Notes: generated from the sequence alone by a model not told the origin. A DNA stretch of 26,591 nucleotides from a virus (IMGVR_UViG_3300005515_000050:1-26591), one strand, 5' to 3'. Positions 13,109-20,557 are shown, counted from the stretch's first letter. Program-made: numbers and translations.

Positions 13109-14036
13109 CTACGCCAAGGTGGTGCCCACGTTCTGGACAGGTGAGACGGGGAAGGCAATCCGCAAGAGGGGGGCCGAAGGGGTCGTTGTAGCCCTCTACC
13201 TCATGTCTTCCCCGACCTCGAACATGCTGGGCCTGTACTACCAGCCGGTCCTCTACATGGCCCATGAAACTGGGCTGGGGGTCGAAAGGGCCTTCGAAGG
13301 GCTTAAGGCGTGCATCGATGTCGGGTTCTGCCAGTACGACGAGGCAACCGAGTTCGTGTGGGTGCCCGAGATGGCAGCATTCCAGATTGGCGAGGGCTTG
13401 AAGGCCAACGACAACCGCTGCGTGGGCATCCAGAAAGACTACAACGGCCTGCCCGACAACCCGTTCCTCGGCGACTTCTTCGACCGGTATCAGACCGATT
13501 TCCATCTGCGCAACCGGCGTGGCGGGGAAGGGGTATCAAAGCCCCTTCCAAGCCAAGAGCAGGAACAGGAGCAGGAACAGGAGCAGGAGCAGGAAAGAAC
13601 ATCCTCACTTCGTTCGGAGTCGTCCCCGCAGCTGGCGCTGACGGGCGACCCCACGGCACCTGCCGACCTCAAGGCGAAGCGAGCAGACCGGATCCGGCAG
13701 ATCGCCGAGGACGCCCGCACCGCCTACAACGCCATCCTGGCCAAGCCTCACGGCCAGCTGCCTGCCTGCACCCTGCTGAACAAGTCGCGCATCAAGACGG
13801 TGGAAAGAGCATTGCCGACCGTTCGGCAGCTTTGCCAGACCATGTTCGGCAGCGAGAAGGTCACGCCGCAGTTCTGGAAGGCTTACTTCGAGACTGCGGA
13901 CAACGACGACTTCCATGCCGGCCGACTGCCCGGTGGCCCCGGCCACGAAAACTGGAAGCCCGACTTCGAATACCTGCTGCGCGAGACGGTCATCGCCAAG
14001 CTGGCTGACCGGGCCGCATCGGAGGATGCAGCGTGA
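13101..14036 (+). CDS. Phage replication initiator-like protein (O-like)
   Basis: A 311-aa protein placed directly before DnaB. Residues 1-120 look like a winged-helix domain of phage replication proteins (DYAKVVPTFWTGETGKAIRK, LGLYYQPVLYMAHETGLGVE). A Gln-Glu linker (QE x7, residues 152-165) joins it to a helical C-terminal domain (190-311; AEDARTAYNAILAKPHGQLP, YFETADNDDFHAGRLPG). It probably binds the origin and loads the helicase. As in lambda O, the mid-gene repeat could itself be part of the origin. The next gene's GTG overlaps its stop. Confidence 0.75.
   Translation: MRDYAKVVPTFWTGETGKAIRKRGAEGVVVALYLMSSPTSNMLGLYYQPVLYMAHETGLGVERAFEGLKACIDVGFCQYDEATEFVWVPEMAAFQIGEGLKANDNRCVGIQKDYNGLPDNPFLGDFFDRYQTDFHLRNRRGGEGVSKPLPSQEQEQEQEQEQEQERTSSLRSESSPQLALTGDPTAPADLKAKRADRIRQIAEDARTAYNAILAKPHGQLPACTLLNKSRIKTVERALPTVRQLCQTMFGSEKVTPQFWKAYFETADNDDFHAGRLPGGPGHENWKPDFEYLLRETVIAKLADRAASEDAA
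13554..13595 (+). repeat. GAR-CAG hexanucleotide repeat (Gln-Glu tract)
   Basis: Seven consecutive 6-bp units of CA(G/A)-GA(G/A) encode Gln-Glu x7 in the replication initiator. It is purine-rich on the plus strand. Such tracts can change length by slippage. It is also where lambda-type phages carry origin iterons. Confidence 0.8.
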
Positions 14037-15499
14037 GCGGGCTTCGGGACGAAACGGATCGCCTGGCCGGCCTGTACGGGGACCAGCAGGCCCTGCGGCT
14101 GCCGCCGCACAGCCTGGACGCTGAGCAGGCGGTGCTGGGCGGCCTGATGCTGCGCCACCGCGCCTGGGACGACGTTGCTGACCTGCTGACTGCAGACAGC
14201 TTCTACCGGTATGACCACCGGCTCATCTGGCAGGCGATGGAGGCCATTCGCCCGGCCGAGTTCGATGCGGTGACCATCGGCGAATGGTTCGAGTCGCGCG
14301 GCAAGCTGGACCAAGTACGCGACGGCGCTTACCTGGTCGAGCTGAGCTCCACCACCCCGTCGGCAGCCAACGTCGTTGCTTACGCGGAGATCGTGGCCGA
14401 GAAGGCGAAGCTACGTGCGCTCATCGATGCCGGGCACGACCTGATCGACGCTGCATACAGCCCGGATGGGCGCAGCGCTCTGGACCTGGTGGGGCAGGCG
14501 CAGAGCCGTATCGGCGGCCTTCTGGACAACGAGCCCTGCGACCTTGAGCCGGTAGCGCCGGTGATGGCCCGCGTCTTCGACCAGATCAGCCGCGCGGCCA
14601 CCGCGCCGAACGGGATCACCGGCCTGCCGGTGGGCATGTGGGACCTTGACGTGATTCTGGACGGCCTGCAGCCCGGCCGGCTGTACGTGCTGGCTGCGCG
14701 CCCGAAGATGGGCAAGACGACGCTGGCGCAGAACATTTCGGAGTACGTTGCCCTGCGCCTGCAGCAATCGGTTGCCTTCTTCAGCTTCGAAATGAAGCCC
14801 GAGGAGCTCGGCAAGCGGATGCTGTGCAACCAGGCCGGCATCAGCGGCAACAAGCTGCGAAGCGGCAACCTGGACGAGATCGACTGGCAGAACGTCACCG
14901 ACTGGACGCGCAAGATCGGTGAGGCCGCCATCCGCATCAGCCGCCCGCGCATCGCCAAGGTCCAGCACGTCTGCGCGCAGGTGCGCCGAATGAAGGCGCA
15001 GGATCCGAAGTTGGCTCTGGTCGTCATCGATTACCTGCAGCTGATGCACGTGTCCGGCGACAACCGCGCCTCCGGCATCGGCGACATCACGCGCGCGCTG
15101 AAGCTGCTGGCCAGCGAGCTGGATATCGCCGTGCTCCTGCTGAGCCAGCTCAACCGCGACGTCGAGAAGCGCCCTGGCGACAAGCGGCCCATCGTGGCGG
15201 ACCTGCGGGACTCTGGTTCGATCGAGCAGGACGCCGATGCGGTGATCTTCATCTACCGCGACGAGATCTACCACAAGGACAGCCGGTGGGAGGGCACTGC
15301 GGAACTGATCGTGGCCATCCAGCGCGACGGCGCACCGGGCATGGCAAGGGTCCAGTACCAGCCGGAGTACTTCCGGTTCTCCACGCTGCCGGAATGGTGG
15401 CAGCCCAAGCAGGCAGCCAATGAGGACGGCACTGGCCCGGCACCGCGGAAGAAGCGCTCTGGCCTGGCCGCCCATCTACCCCAAGCAGGTGCCGCATGA
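14033..15499 (+). CDS. dnaB: Replicative DNA helicase, DnaB type
   Basis: A 488-aa hexameric replicative helicase. The N-terminal domain begins LPPHSLDAEQAVLGGLMLRH (23-42). Walker A is ARPKMGKTT (222-230), Walker B lies in LALVVIDYLQLM, and DnaB motifs QLNRDVEKRP and LRDSGSIEQDADAVIFIYRD follow. Near-full length compared with host DnaB (about 460-470). The start is GTG at 14033, overlapping the initiator stop as GTGA, so the two are coupled. It unwinds DNA at the phage fork and would recruit host primase. Confidence 0.95.
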   Translation: MSGLRDETDRLAGLYGDQQALRLPPHSLDAEQAVLGGLMLRHRAWDDVADLLTADSFYRYDHRLIWQAMEAIRPAEFDAVTIGEWFESRGKLDQVRDGAYLVELSSTTPSAANVVAYAEIVAEKAKLRALIDAGHDLIDAAYSPDGRSALDLVGQAQSRIGGLLDNEPCDLEPVAPVMARVFDQISRAATAPNGITGLPVGMWDLDVILDGLQPGRLYVLAARPKMGKTTLAQNISEYVALRLQQSVAFFSFEMKPEELGKRMLCNQAGISGNKLRSGNLDEIDWQNVTDWTRKIGEAAIRISRPRIAKVQHVCAQVRRMKAQDPKLALVVIDYLQLMHVSGDNRASGIGDITRALKLLASELDIAVLLLSQLNRDVEKRPGDKRPIVADLRDSGSIEQDADAVIFIYRDEIYHKDSRWEGTAELIVAIQRDGAPGMARVQYQPEYFRFSTLPEWWQPKQAANEDGTGPAPRKKRSGLAAHLPQAGAA

Positions 15500-16125
15500 C
15501 CGCGATGACCGCTGCAGCGAAAAAGATCCGTGCAAAGCGCGCGAGCCGGCCAATCTACGCGACCTGCCTGCGCCTGGTGGAGCCGAGCACCGGTGAAGAG
15601 CTTGGCGCCTTCGTGCCGGTCCATGAGATCGACCGTCGGCTGGCCAAGCAGCGCGGCTACCGCGTGGGGCAGGAGTACCGGCTGGAGATCAAGGAATCGC
15701 GCAACCCCGCCTTCCACCGTCTTGCACATGCCATCGGGCACCTGCTGGTGGACCACGTTGAGGCCTTCCGCGATCTGGACGCGCACGCCGCGCTGAAGCA
15801 GGTACAGCTCGATTCCGGGATCTGCTGCGAGATGGTTGAAATGGACGCCACACCCGTGGTCGCCGCGCTGCTGGACGCAGCCGAGGCGGTCCTGGGCAAG
15901 GGCGCCCGGAAGGTGCTGGCAGCAGTGTTACCGGAGATCCGCACGATACCGGTGAAGCACGCCCAGTCCCTGGCCTTTGACTCGATGGAAGAGGCGGACT
16001 TCCGCCTGTTCTTCGACGGGGTCACAGCCTGGATCGGTGAGCACTACGCGCAGGTGATGCTGGAAGAGGTACGCGGCGAGTACTGGCGCATGGTCAACGG
16101 CAAGCAGCAGCGGAGGGCAGCGTGA
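15496..16125 (+). CDS. DUF1367 family protein
   Basis: A 209-aa protein matching DUF1367 in outline: a basic N-terminus, beta-strands (YATCLRLVEPSTGEELGAFV), the core RLEIKESRNPAFHRLAHAIG where the family has RN-x-x-FHR, and a C-terminal helix (SLAFDSMEEADFRLFFDGVT). The family is common next to phage replication and nin-type recombination genes; its function is unproven. ATGA overlap with dnaB. Confidence 0.75.
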   Translation: MTAMTAAAKKIRAKRASRPIYATCLRLVEPSTGEELGAFVPVHEIDRRLAKQRGYRVGQEYRLEIKESRNPAFHRLAHAIGHLLVDHVEAFRDLDAHAALKQVQLDSGICCEMVEMDATPVVAALLDAAEAVLGKGARKVLAAVLPEIRTIPVKHAQSLAFDSMEEADFRLFFDGVTAWIGEHYAQVMLEEVRGEYWRMVNGKQQRRAA

Positions 16126-16133
16126 GGACTTCA

Positions 16134-16709
16134 CTACCCGCCGAGTGCCTTGCTTTTACGTCGCTCGTCGCGCCACGACAGCGGGTTGACCGATTGGTTG
16201 ACTTCCGCGATATCGCCGTACAGCGCTCCGATTCTTCCCACCAAAATCTCGAAGCGATCCATAAGGTGAACCTGGATGGCCACGCCTGTGCTCGCAATGC
16301 TGGCGTCGAGGGCCTCCGCGTAGGTAAGAAGTTCTCGCAAGCCATCCTTGAGGCCCAACGTTGGATAGATGAGCCTATCGTCTGGGAGGTCGTGCGCGGG
16401 AATAGCGTCGAAAGCCTTCGTAGCCTCTCTCAACAAATCGAGGTTCCAAGGCTTGGCTATTGGATTCTTTTCGTAGCTCCGCATGTCATCCATGAACTGT
16501 TCCGACGCATCGGCGGCAAATGCTGCCATGGCCGTCAGCGCCTGAACTCGTTGGCCCAGAGTTTTCTTGTGCTGCCAGCGTGCAATCCATGCAGCGCCTC
16601 CTATCGCGACAGCAGAGAGCAGTGCTTGTGCCCATGCAGCGGCGGACGACCACCAGCTCAGCGGCTGGCAGAGGATCTGGAGCGGATAGCAGTAAAGCGG
16701 CTCGGCCAT
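16134..16709 (-). CDS. Membrane-anchored helical protein, leftward moron in the rightward operon
   Basis: A 191-aa protein encoded against the direction of all neighbours. A hydrophobic segment at about 20-43 (AAWAQALLSAVAIGGAAWIA) is followed by WQHKK and a cytoplasmic helical domain (50-191). AGGGGG lies 5 nt before ATG. Its DNA looks less GC-rich than the flanking genes. It has the same build as the 4247-5011 protein (short N-terminus, single membrane segment, basic stretch, helical domain), though I see no clear sequence identity. A prophage-expressed exclusion or defence role is a reasonable guess, not shown. Confidence 0.7.
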   Translation of the reverse strand: MAEPLYCYPLQILCQPLSWWSSAAAWAQALLSAVAIGGAAWIARWQHKKTLGQRVQALTAMAAFAADASEQFMDDMRSYEKNPIAKPWNLDLLREATKAFDAIPAHDLPDDRLIYPTLGLKDGLRELLTYAEALDASIASTGVAIQVHLMDRFEILVGRIGALYGDIAEVNQSVNPLSWRDERRKSKALGG

Positions 16710-16741
16710 GGCGTCCCCCTGTCCTCAATGGAGCCGCAAGC

Positions 16742-17137
16742 ATGAGGCGCGGTCGTTCCACCGGCAAGCCCACCGCCGCCCAGCAGGCGCGGATGGACGC
16801 AATCACCGATATCGGCTGCATCGTGGCCAAAGGGCTGCGCATCAGCTTCGGAGACGTTCCGGTGCCGGCCGAGGTGCATCACCTGACGGTCGGTGGGAGG
16901 CACGGCCAGAAAAGGCGCGGCCACGACTTCACCATTGGCCTGAACCCCTGGTCCCACCGCGGCGAGCCATTCGGCGGCATGTCGGCGGCAAGGTGCGAGG
17001 AGCTGTTCGGACCGTCCTACGCAAAGCAGCCGCGCCGGTTCCGGCAGGAGATCGGGAACGATGAATACCTGCTTGACCTGCAGAACACCTTGATTCAACA
17101 GCACTTGGAGAAGACCTTATGGCGACCAGCCGCCTGA
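16742..17137 (+). CDS. Ref-like / HNH-type phage nuclease
   Basis: A 131-aa protein resembling the phage Ref family (RecA-dependent HNH nuclease of P1) and related nin-region proteins: AQQARMDAITDIGCIVAKGL, AEVHHLTVGGRHGQKRRGHD, then FTIGLNPWSHRGEPFGG. In typical members the last motif reads LC-x-x-HHR; here Cys is Asn and the first His is Ser, so metal binding or activity may differ. GGAG lies 9 nt before ATG 16742. It overlaps the RuvC-like gene by 19 bp, linking nuclease and resolvase functions. Confidence 0.72.
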   Translation: MRRGRSTGKPTAAQQARMDAITDIGCIVAKGLRISFGDVPVPAEVHHLTVGGRHGQKRRGHDFTIGLNPWSHRGEPFGGMSAARCEELFGPSYAKQPRRFRQEIGNDEYLLDLQNTLIQQHLEKTLWRPAA

Positions 17138-17637
17138 TTCTTGCGGTAGACCCGGGCCTTAAGGGCGCGGTGGCGGCGCTCGCCGACGGGTTCCCCTGCG
17201 CTGTCCTGGACATGCCCACCATGGAGGTCGACGGCCGGACGGAAATCGACGCTCGTGCCATCGCGTTGTTCATCAGAGAGCAGCGCGCCACGCACCCGGG
17301 CGCCGAGGTCCTTGCATGCATTGAGCGAGTGCGGGCCATGCCGGCGCAGGGCCGGAAGCAGGGCGCTCAGTCGTCCATGAACTTCGGTGACAACTACGGC
17401 AAGGCCAAGGCAGTGCTGGAGCTACTGGGCATTCCGACGATCCGCGCCGAGCCGCTGAGCTGGAAGCGTCGGTTCGGGCTGGTGGGGCAGGACAAGGACG
17501 CGTGCCGGCTGCTGGCCATCCAACGCTTTCCTGCCGCTGCCCATTACCTGACCCGGAAGAAGGACGACGGTCGCGCCGACGCCCTGATGATTGGCCTTTG
17601 GGCCGCGCACCAGGTGGCTATGGGTAAGGTCGCATGA
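17119..17637 (+). CDS. RuvC-like Holliday junction resolvase
   Basis: A 172-aa RNase-H-fold resolvase of the phage RuvC type. Acidic residues: Asp11 in AVDPGLKGAVA, Glu69 in CIERV, and Asp150/Asp154 in DDGRADALMI; SSMNFGDNYG (85-94) is typical. It would resolve recombination and replication junctions before packaging. GGAG lies 8 nt upstream of ATG 17119. It follows the Ref-like gene and overlaps the next by ATGA. Confidence 0.87.
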   Translation: MATSRLILAVDPGLKGAVAALADGFPCAVLDMPTMEVDGRTEIDARAIALFIREQRATHPGAEVLACIERVRAMPAQGRKQGAQSSMNFGDNYGKAKAVLELLGIPTIRAEPLSWKRRFGLVGQDKDACRLLAIQRFPAAAHYLTRKKDDGRADALMIGLWAAHQVAMGKVA

Positions 17638-18002
17638 GCGACGAGAACGTGGTTTTCCTGCCTGTGAAGCCGAAGACAATACCGGCTGTTGAGCTGACGA
17701 TTGTCAGGAGCTACGGGAAGTGCAAGCACGCCCACTTCTTGGTGGACGAGAGCGCGTCCGAGGTCACCTGCCGGGACTGCGGAGAAAAGCTCAACCCGAT
17801 ATGGGCACTCGGACAGCTTGCTCAGCGAGACAGCAGTCTGATCCAGCGATGGTCGCTCCTTTCGGCCCACGTTCGACTGTTGGAAGGGCGTACCAAGGTG
17901 AAGTGCACTGGATGCCAGAAGATGGTGACCATTCCAACCGGGGTATCGGACTGGAAGGTCAGGGACTTGGCCGAACGCCTCCGCCGGGAGGAGGGGCTTT
18001 GA
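17634..18002 (+). CDS. Zinc-finger hypothetical protein
   Basis: A 122-aa protein with CKHAHF (30-35), CRDC (46-49) and CTGC (91-94) that suggest zinc binding, and a charged C-terminal helix (WKVRDLAERLRREEGL). It overlaps both neighbours in the rightward operon. Function unknown. Confidence 0.65.
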   Translation: MSDENVVFLPVKPKTIPAVELTIVRSYGKCKHAHFLVDESASEVTCRDCGEKLNPIWALGQLAQRDSSLIQRWSLLSAHVRLLEGRTKVKCTGCQKMVTIPTGVSDWKVRDLAERLRREEGL

Positions 18003-18208
18003 GCGCTTCCGACACCCGCATGCAGAAGCGATACCGGCTTCAGTTACGCCGACACGGCAGGTGCTGGGCATGCCAGTTCCGGGAACAGGCCGGCCAGAGC
18101 TACCACTGCAAGGGCTACACCGAGCGGCAAGGCAGCTGCGACAGCGATGGGCGGCTGCCCGTTTTCCGATTTAACCCCGAAGTACTTGAGGCCCTCCGCG
18201 ATGCGTAG
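17999..18208 (+). CDS. Small Cys-rich protein with TTG start
   Basis: 69 aa if TTG 17999 is the start (overlapping the upstream TGA, with GGGAGGAGG just upstream); ATG 18020 would give 62 aa. CWACQF, CKGY and GSCDSDG place four Cys residues around a short loop, suggesting a small zinc knuckle. The basic N-terminus (MQKRYRLQLRRHGRC) fits nucleic-acid binding. Unknown function. Confidence 0.55.
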   Translation: MSASDTRMQKRYRLQLRRHGRCWACQFREQAGQSYHCKGYTERQGSCDSDGRLPVFRFNPEVLEALRDA

Positions 18209-18734
18209 CACAGACCCCCTAACCGAAGACCTCCGCCGCTGGGGCCATGCCCAGGTGAACCGCTATGCCTTCAGCCACGCTGAGCGCGGGGTGCACGTGC
18301 TGCAGCACGCACGTGACCTCGCGCCCGGCACCCGTGAGCGCGCATTGCGCGAGCTAGTAGGCCGGGATGGTGGCGACCGGCGGCGCTTCATGGGCGCCCG
18401 GTCTGGGGTGGTCGGGATGCACACCCTTCCGACATGGGCCGTCAGCCCGGTCCGCGCCTCGAACGACGCCGACAGGCCGCACGACAATCCGGAGATCGCG
18501 GTGGACATGGGTACCCCGGACGAGCTGCGGTGGGTCGACAGGGCGCTGGCCTCAATGCAGCGGCAGTTCCCTCTTCGGGCCCTGATCGTTCGGACCGAGT
18601 TCACCGTGTCTGCCAGCCAGGCGGTGAAGGCGCGAATGGTAGCCGAGCAGTACGGAGGCAGCCTCAGCTTGAGGCAGTACCGATACGAACTGGGAAAGGG
18701 TACGGAGTGGTTTCGCGGCAGCATGGCAGCGTAA
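18201..18734 (+). CDS. Putative late-gene regulator (Q-like antiterminator position)
   Basis: A 177-aa basic protein, last gene of the rightward early operon and directly before the late promoter region. The C-terminal half (about 105-177) has helices and an HTH-like end (VSASQAVKARMVAEQYGGSL, SLRQYRYELGKGTEWFRGSM) in the manner of phage antiterminators/DUF1133-like regulators. The start ATG 18201 overlaps the previous stop and has GAGG 9 nt upstream; the longer start at 18147 lies inside that gene. The Q assignment rests mostly on position and this C-terminal pattern. A perfect hairpin begins 2 bp after its stop. Confidence 0.5.
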   Translation: MRSTDPLTEDLRRWGHAQVNRYAFSHAERGVHVLQHARDLAPGTRERALRELVGRDGGDRRRFMGARSGVVGMHTLPTWAVSPVRASNDADRPHDNPEIAVDMGTPDELRWVDRALASMQRQFPLRALIVRTEFTVSASQAVKARMVAEQYGGSLSLRQYRYELGKGTEWFRGSMAA

Positions 18735-18736
18735 GT

Positions 18737-18761
18737 CCAGCGCAGCCTGAAGCTGCGCTGG
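18737..18761 (+). terminator. 10-bp perfect hairpin after the early operon
   Basis: CCAGCGCAGC (18737-18746) pairs fully with GCTGCGCTGG (18752-18761) with a 5-nt loop. No T-run follows on either strand, so it may pause or protect the transcript end, or act as a factor-dependent terminator. Confidence 0.45.
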
Positions 18762-18767
18762 GTCGGA

Positions 18768-18902
18768 TCAACGAGCTAGGAGGATGACGAGCGCAAGCAG
18801 TTGCTTGGCGATCGCCTTCAGGTCCACCTTGACCCGTATCTGGATATCAATCATGTCGGATATTCCGGCATCTTTGATCGCCAGCACCGGTGCCGCGATC
18901 AA
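18768..18902 (-). CDS. Possible small leftward ORF with hydrophobic C-terminus
   Basis: If started at TTG 18902 it encodes 44 aa; ATG 18854 gives 28 aa. The protein reads ISDMIDIQIRVKVDLKAIAK followed by QLLALVILLAR. Third-position GC is high, as in real genes here, and the frame stays open upstream to 18961. It is downstream of the leftward half of the promoter at 19216-19260. No strong ribosome-binding site exists at either start, so it may be a remnant. Confidence 0.25.
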   Translation of the reverse strand: MIAAPVLAIKDAGISDMIDIQIRVKVDLKAIAKQLLALVILLAR

Positions 18903-18903
18903 G

Positions 18904-19104
18904 TTAATGATCTCGGCGTTCTTTAACGTCGCGTTCGAAACGACGCCTCCTTCTCTCGTCTAGATCGAGTCCGGAGGATTGCAGAAACCGTGCAGAAACT
19001 TGGTCGGCCGGGCGGCGCGCGCTTTTTACGTCGGCGAGGACGGGGTTGCCAGCCTCTCTATCGTCGAGGCCATCACGAGGTGCCCTACTGGACTGCTTCA
19101 ACAC
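18904..19104 (-). CDS. Doubtful small leftward ORF, Arg-rich
   Basis: 66 aa from a GTG at 19104 with AAGGGA 5 nt upstream. It is very charged, with an Arg-rich end (DLDERRRRRFERDVKERR). Its TAA is 1 nt from the TTG of the next leftward frame. Only the ribosome site and coupling support it; composition is atypical. Confidence 0.2.
   Translation of the reverse strand: MLKQSSRAPRDGLDDREAGNPVLADVKSARRPADQVSARFLQSSGLDLDERRRRRFERDVKERRDH
18980..18999 (+). repeat. Direct repeat TGCAGAAAC x2
   Basis: TGCAGAAAC occurs at 18980-18988 and 18991-18999, an 11-bp period close to one DNA helical turn. It could be a protein-binding pair. Confidence 0.4.
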
Positions 19105-19215
19105 GAATTCCCTTGAGCAGCTGGAGTGCCACCCCGGCTCGTTTCCAAGGAGCCTAGCCGCCGATCACTCGTCGGTTGCGTCGATGTTAAGGCCACGGCG
19201 GCTCTGCATGCAAAG

Positions 19216-19260
19216 CTTGACAGTGACGTCATCAAATGGTCTGATTCTGCCACTGTCAAG
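19216..19260. promoter_or_regulatory. Candidate late promoter, bidirectional, in a 10-bp inverted repeat
   Basis: CTTGACAGTG (19216-19225) and CACTGTCAAG (19251-19260) are perfect inverted repeats. Rightward: -35 TTGACA (19217-19222), 17 bp, -10 TCTGAT (19240-19245), start about 19252. Leftward: -35 TTGACA (19254-19259), 17 bp, -10 TTTGAT (19231-19236), start about 19224. The rightward one would drive lysis and head genes (pR'-like); the leftward one would make an RNA toward the Q-like gene. Confidence 0.55.
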
Positions 19261-19270
19261 AATTGTCCCT

Positions 19271-19306
19271 GAAGCCCTGGCCAAAAGCCGGGGCTTCTGC
19301 GTTCTT
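19271..19306 (+). terminator. Strong hairpin just after the late promoter (tR'-like)
   Basis: An 11-bp stem with one G-U pair (19271-19281 with 19287-19297) and a 5-nt CAAAA loop is followed by a T-rich tail (TGCGTTCTT). Transcripts from 19252 would end after about 50 nt, as lambda pR' transcripts end at tR' unless Q acts. Confidence 0.6.
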
Positions 19307-19539
19307 GGTCCCCCGATACCGATTGACCACCGCGCGACCAGGCCTGAACACCTCGCCGCGAGGCGACACGGGCCGGCACCAATACTCCAGGGCGGAGAGA
19401 GGCTGGGTCCATGACCCCGGCCATGGTGCCTATCCAGCGGTGGTGATCGGCCTTCTACGCCCGCAGCCCCCCGGACCAACCACGAACCTTCGAAGAGACC
19501 GGTCGAGGGGCGGGCACCTATACCCTGAGCGAGACAGGC

Positions 19540-20022
19540 ATGAGCCAGTTCGACACGATCATCAATCGCGTGCTGGCCCATGAGGGCGGCTACGTCAACG
19601 ACCCGCGCGACCCCGGCGGCGAGACGCAGTGGGGCATCAGCAAGCGCTCCTACCCGCAGCTCGACATCCGGGCGCTGACCAGGCAGGACGCCGTCGAGAT
19701 CTACCGCCGGGACTTCTGGAGGCGGGTGCAGGGCGACAAGATGCCGCCCGCCTTCGCGTTCCAAGCGCTGGATGCTGCCGTGAACCATGGCATCGGCAAT
19801 GCGGTTCGCTGGCTGCAGCGCGCCGCTGGCGTCGCTGATGACGGGGTGATCGGCCCGAGGACCATGGCTGCAGTAGCAGGCCAAGACCCAGCCGATCTGG
19901 TCCTGCTGTTCAACGCCGAGAGGCTGGAGTTCTACGCCAAGCTCGGCACCTTCGACGCCTTCGGACGTGGATGGACACGCCGCGTCGCAGGGAACCTGCG
20001 CTATGCCGCCCGGGACAACTGA
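19540..20022 (+). CDS. Endolysin, glycoside hydrolase family 108 (N-acetylmuramidase)
   Basis: A 160-aa peptidoglycan hydrolase. HEGGYVNDPRDPGGETQWGI (14-33) is the GH108 catalytic segment with Glu15. The peptidoglycan-binding-like second half contains AFQALDAAVNHGIGNAVRWL and GVIGPRTMAAV. No signal peptide is visible, so export would rely on the holin encoded two genes downstream. The ribosome-binding site is weak (GAGCGAGACAGG). First gene of the late operon as read here; its stop overlaps the next start as TGATG. Confidence 0.92.
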   Translation: MSQFDTIINRVLAHEGGYVNDPRDPGGETQWGISKRSYPQLDIRALTRQDAVEIYRRDFWRRVQGDKMPPAFAFQALDAAVNHGIGNAVRWLQRAAGVADDGVIGPRTMAAVAGQDPADLVLLFNAERLEFYAKLGTFDAFGRGWTRRVAGNLRYAARDN

Positions 20023-20345
20023 TGCCGGCGGCAAAGAAGCCGGCGAAGCTCTCGCCGATCAGTCAGCTGCAGGGCGTGCTGCTGGTGCTGGATAACCGCA
20101 GCGGTCGGCCCACGGCAGAAATGCTGGCCAACGTGCGGGAAATGGTTGGCGACGCACTGGCTGTGATGCAGGAGCCAGACGCAGCTAAACAGAAGATCGC
20201 CTTCGTGCTGCTGGCCATCCAGCAGTCCACGGAGGTCGTGGTGCGCATTGTGCGCAACAAGGAAATCACCCGGGTCACGGTGATCGACCAGCCGCTGTAC
20301 CACTGGGCGCTCCGCGAGATCCACGCACTGGCAGGTGCCGCATGA
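20022..20345 (+). CDS. Hypothetical protein in the lysis cassette
   Basis: A 107-aa, mostly helical protein (ISQLQGVLLVLDNRSGRPTA, KIAFVLLAIQQSTEVVVRIV) without a clear membrane segment. It is coupled to the endolysin (TGATG) and to the holin (ATGA). Function unknown. Confidence 0.65.
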   Translation: MPAAKKPAKLSPISQLQGVLLVLDNRSGRPTAEMLANVREMVGDALAVMQEPDAAKQKIAFVLLAIQQSTEVVVRIVRNKEITRVTVIDQPLYHWALREIHALAGAA

Positions 20346-20557
20346 CCTTCGCGACTCGAAACGTCGGCGCGGCCCGGGTGGGCATCGCCGTGCTGGTGCT
20401 GTTTCTTCTCGGCATGGCCATGGCAGCGCTTATCGCGGTGGCCATTCCGCCCGAAAACAAGGATTCCTTCGGCATGCTGATCGGCGGCTTGAACAACGCC
20501 ACCGGCATGGTGATCGGCTACTTCTTTGGCATGACCCGACGCGGTTCTGGAGCCTGA
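20342..20557 (+). CDS. Holin, two transmembrane segments
   Basis: 71 aa: segment 1 at about 13-34 (GIAVLVLFLLGMAMAALIAV), segment 2 at about 45-63 (LIGGLNNATGMVIGYFFGM), and a short basic tail (TRRGSGA). Size, topology and location between the muramidase and spanins support a class II holin that opens the inner membrane to the endolysin. Confidence 0.75.
   Translation: MTFATRNVGAARVGIAVLVLFLLGMAMAALIAVAIPPENKDSFGMLIGGLNNATGMVIGYFFGMTRRGSGA

Larger units (their letters stand above)
18735..19539. other. 805-bp region without a confident gene, between early and late operons
   Basis: From left to right it holds a 10-bp hairpin (18737-18761), two weak leftward open frames (18768-18902 and 18904-19104), a direct repeat (18980-18999), a bidirectional promoter in a 10-bp inverted repeat (19216-19260) and a strong hairpin (19271-19297). 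From 19307 to 19539 I see no convincing gene or signal. The arrangement resembles the Q-S intergenic region of lambda. Confidence 0.6.

Noticed and set aside
13554-13595. CRISPR-like or tandem DNA array
   Set aside because: Short in-frame Gln-Glu coding repeat with no spacers; no CRISPR array was seen anywhere in the window.
14411-15475. A 354-codon leftward open frame inside dnaB
   Set aside because: Shadow of the helicase gene in a GC-rich genome.
18782-18963. A 58-aa rightward open frame starting at ATG 18784
   Set aside because: The AGGAGG abuts the ATG with no spacing, and codon use fits the opposite strand better.
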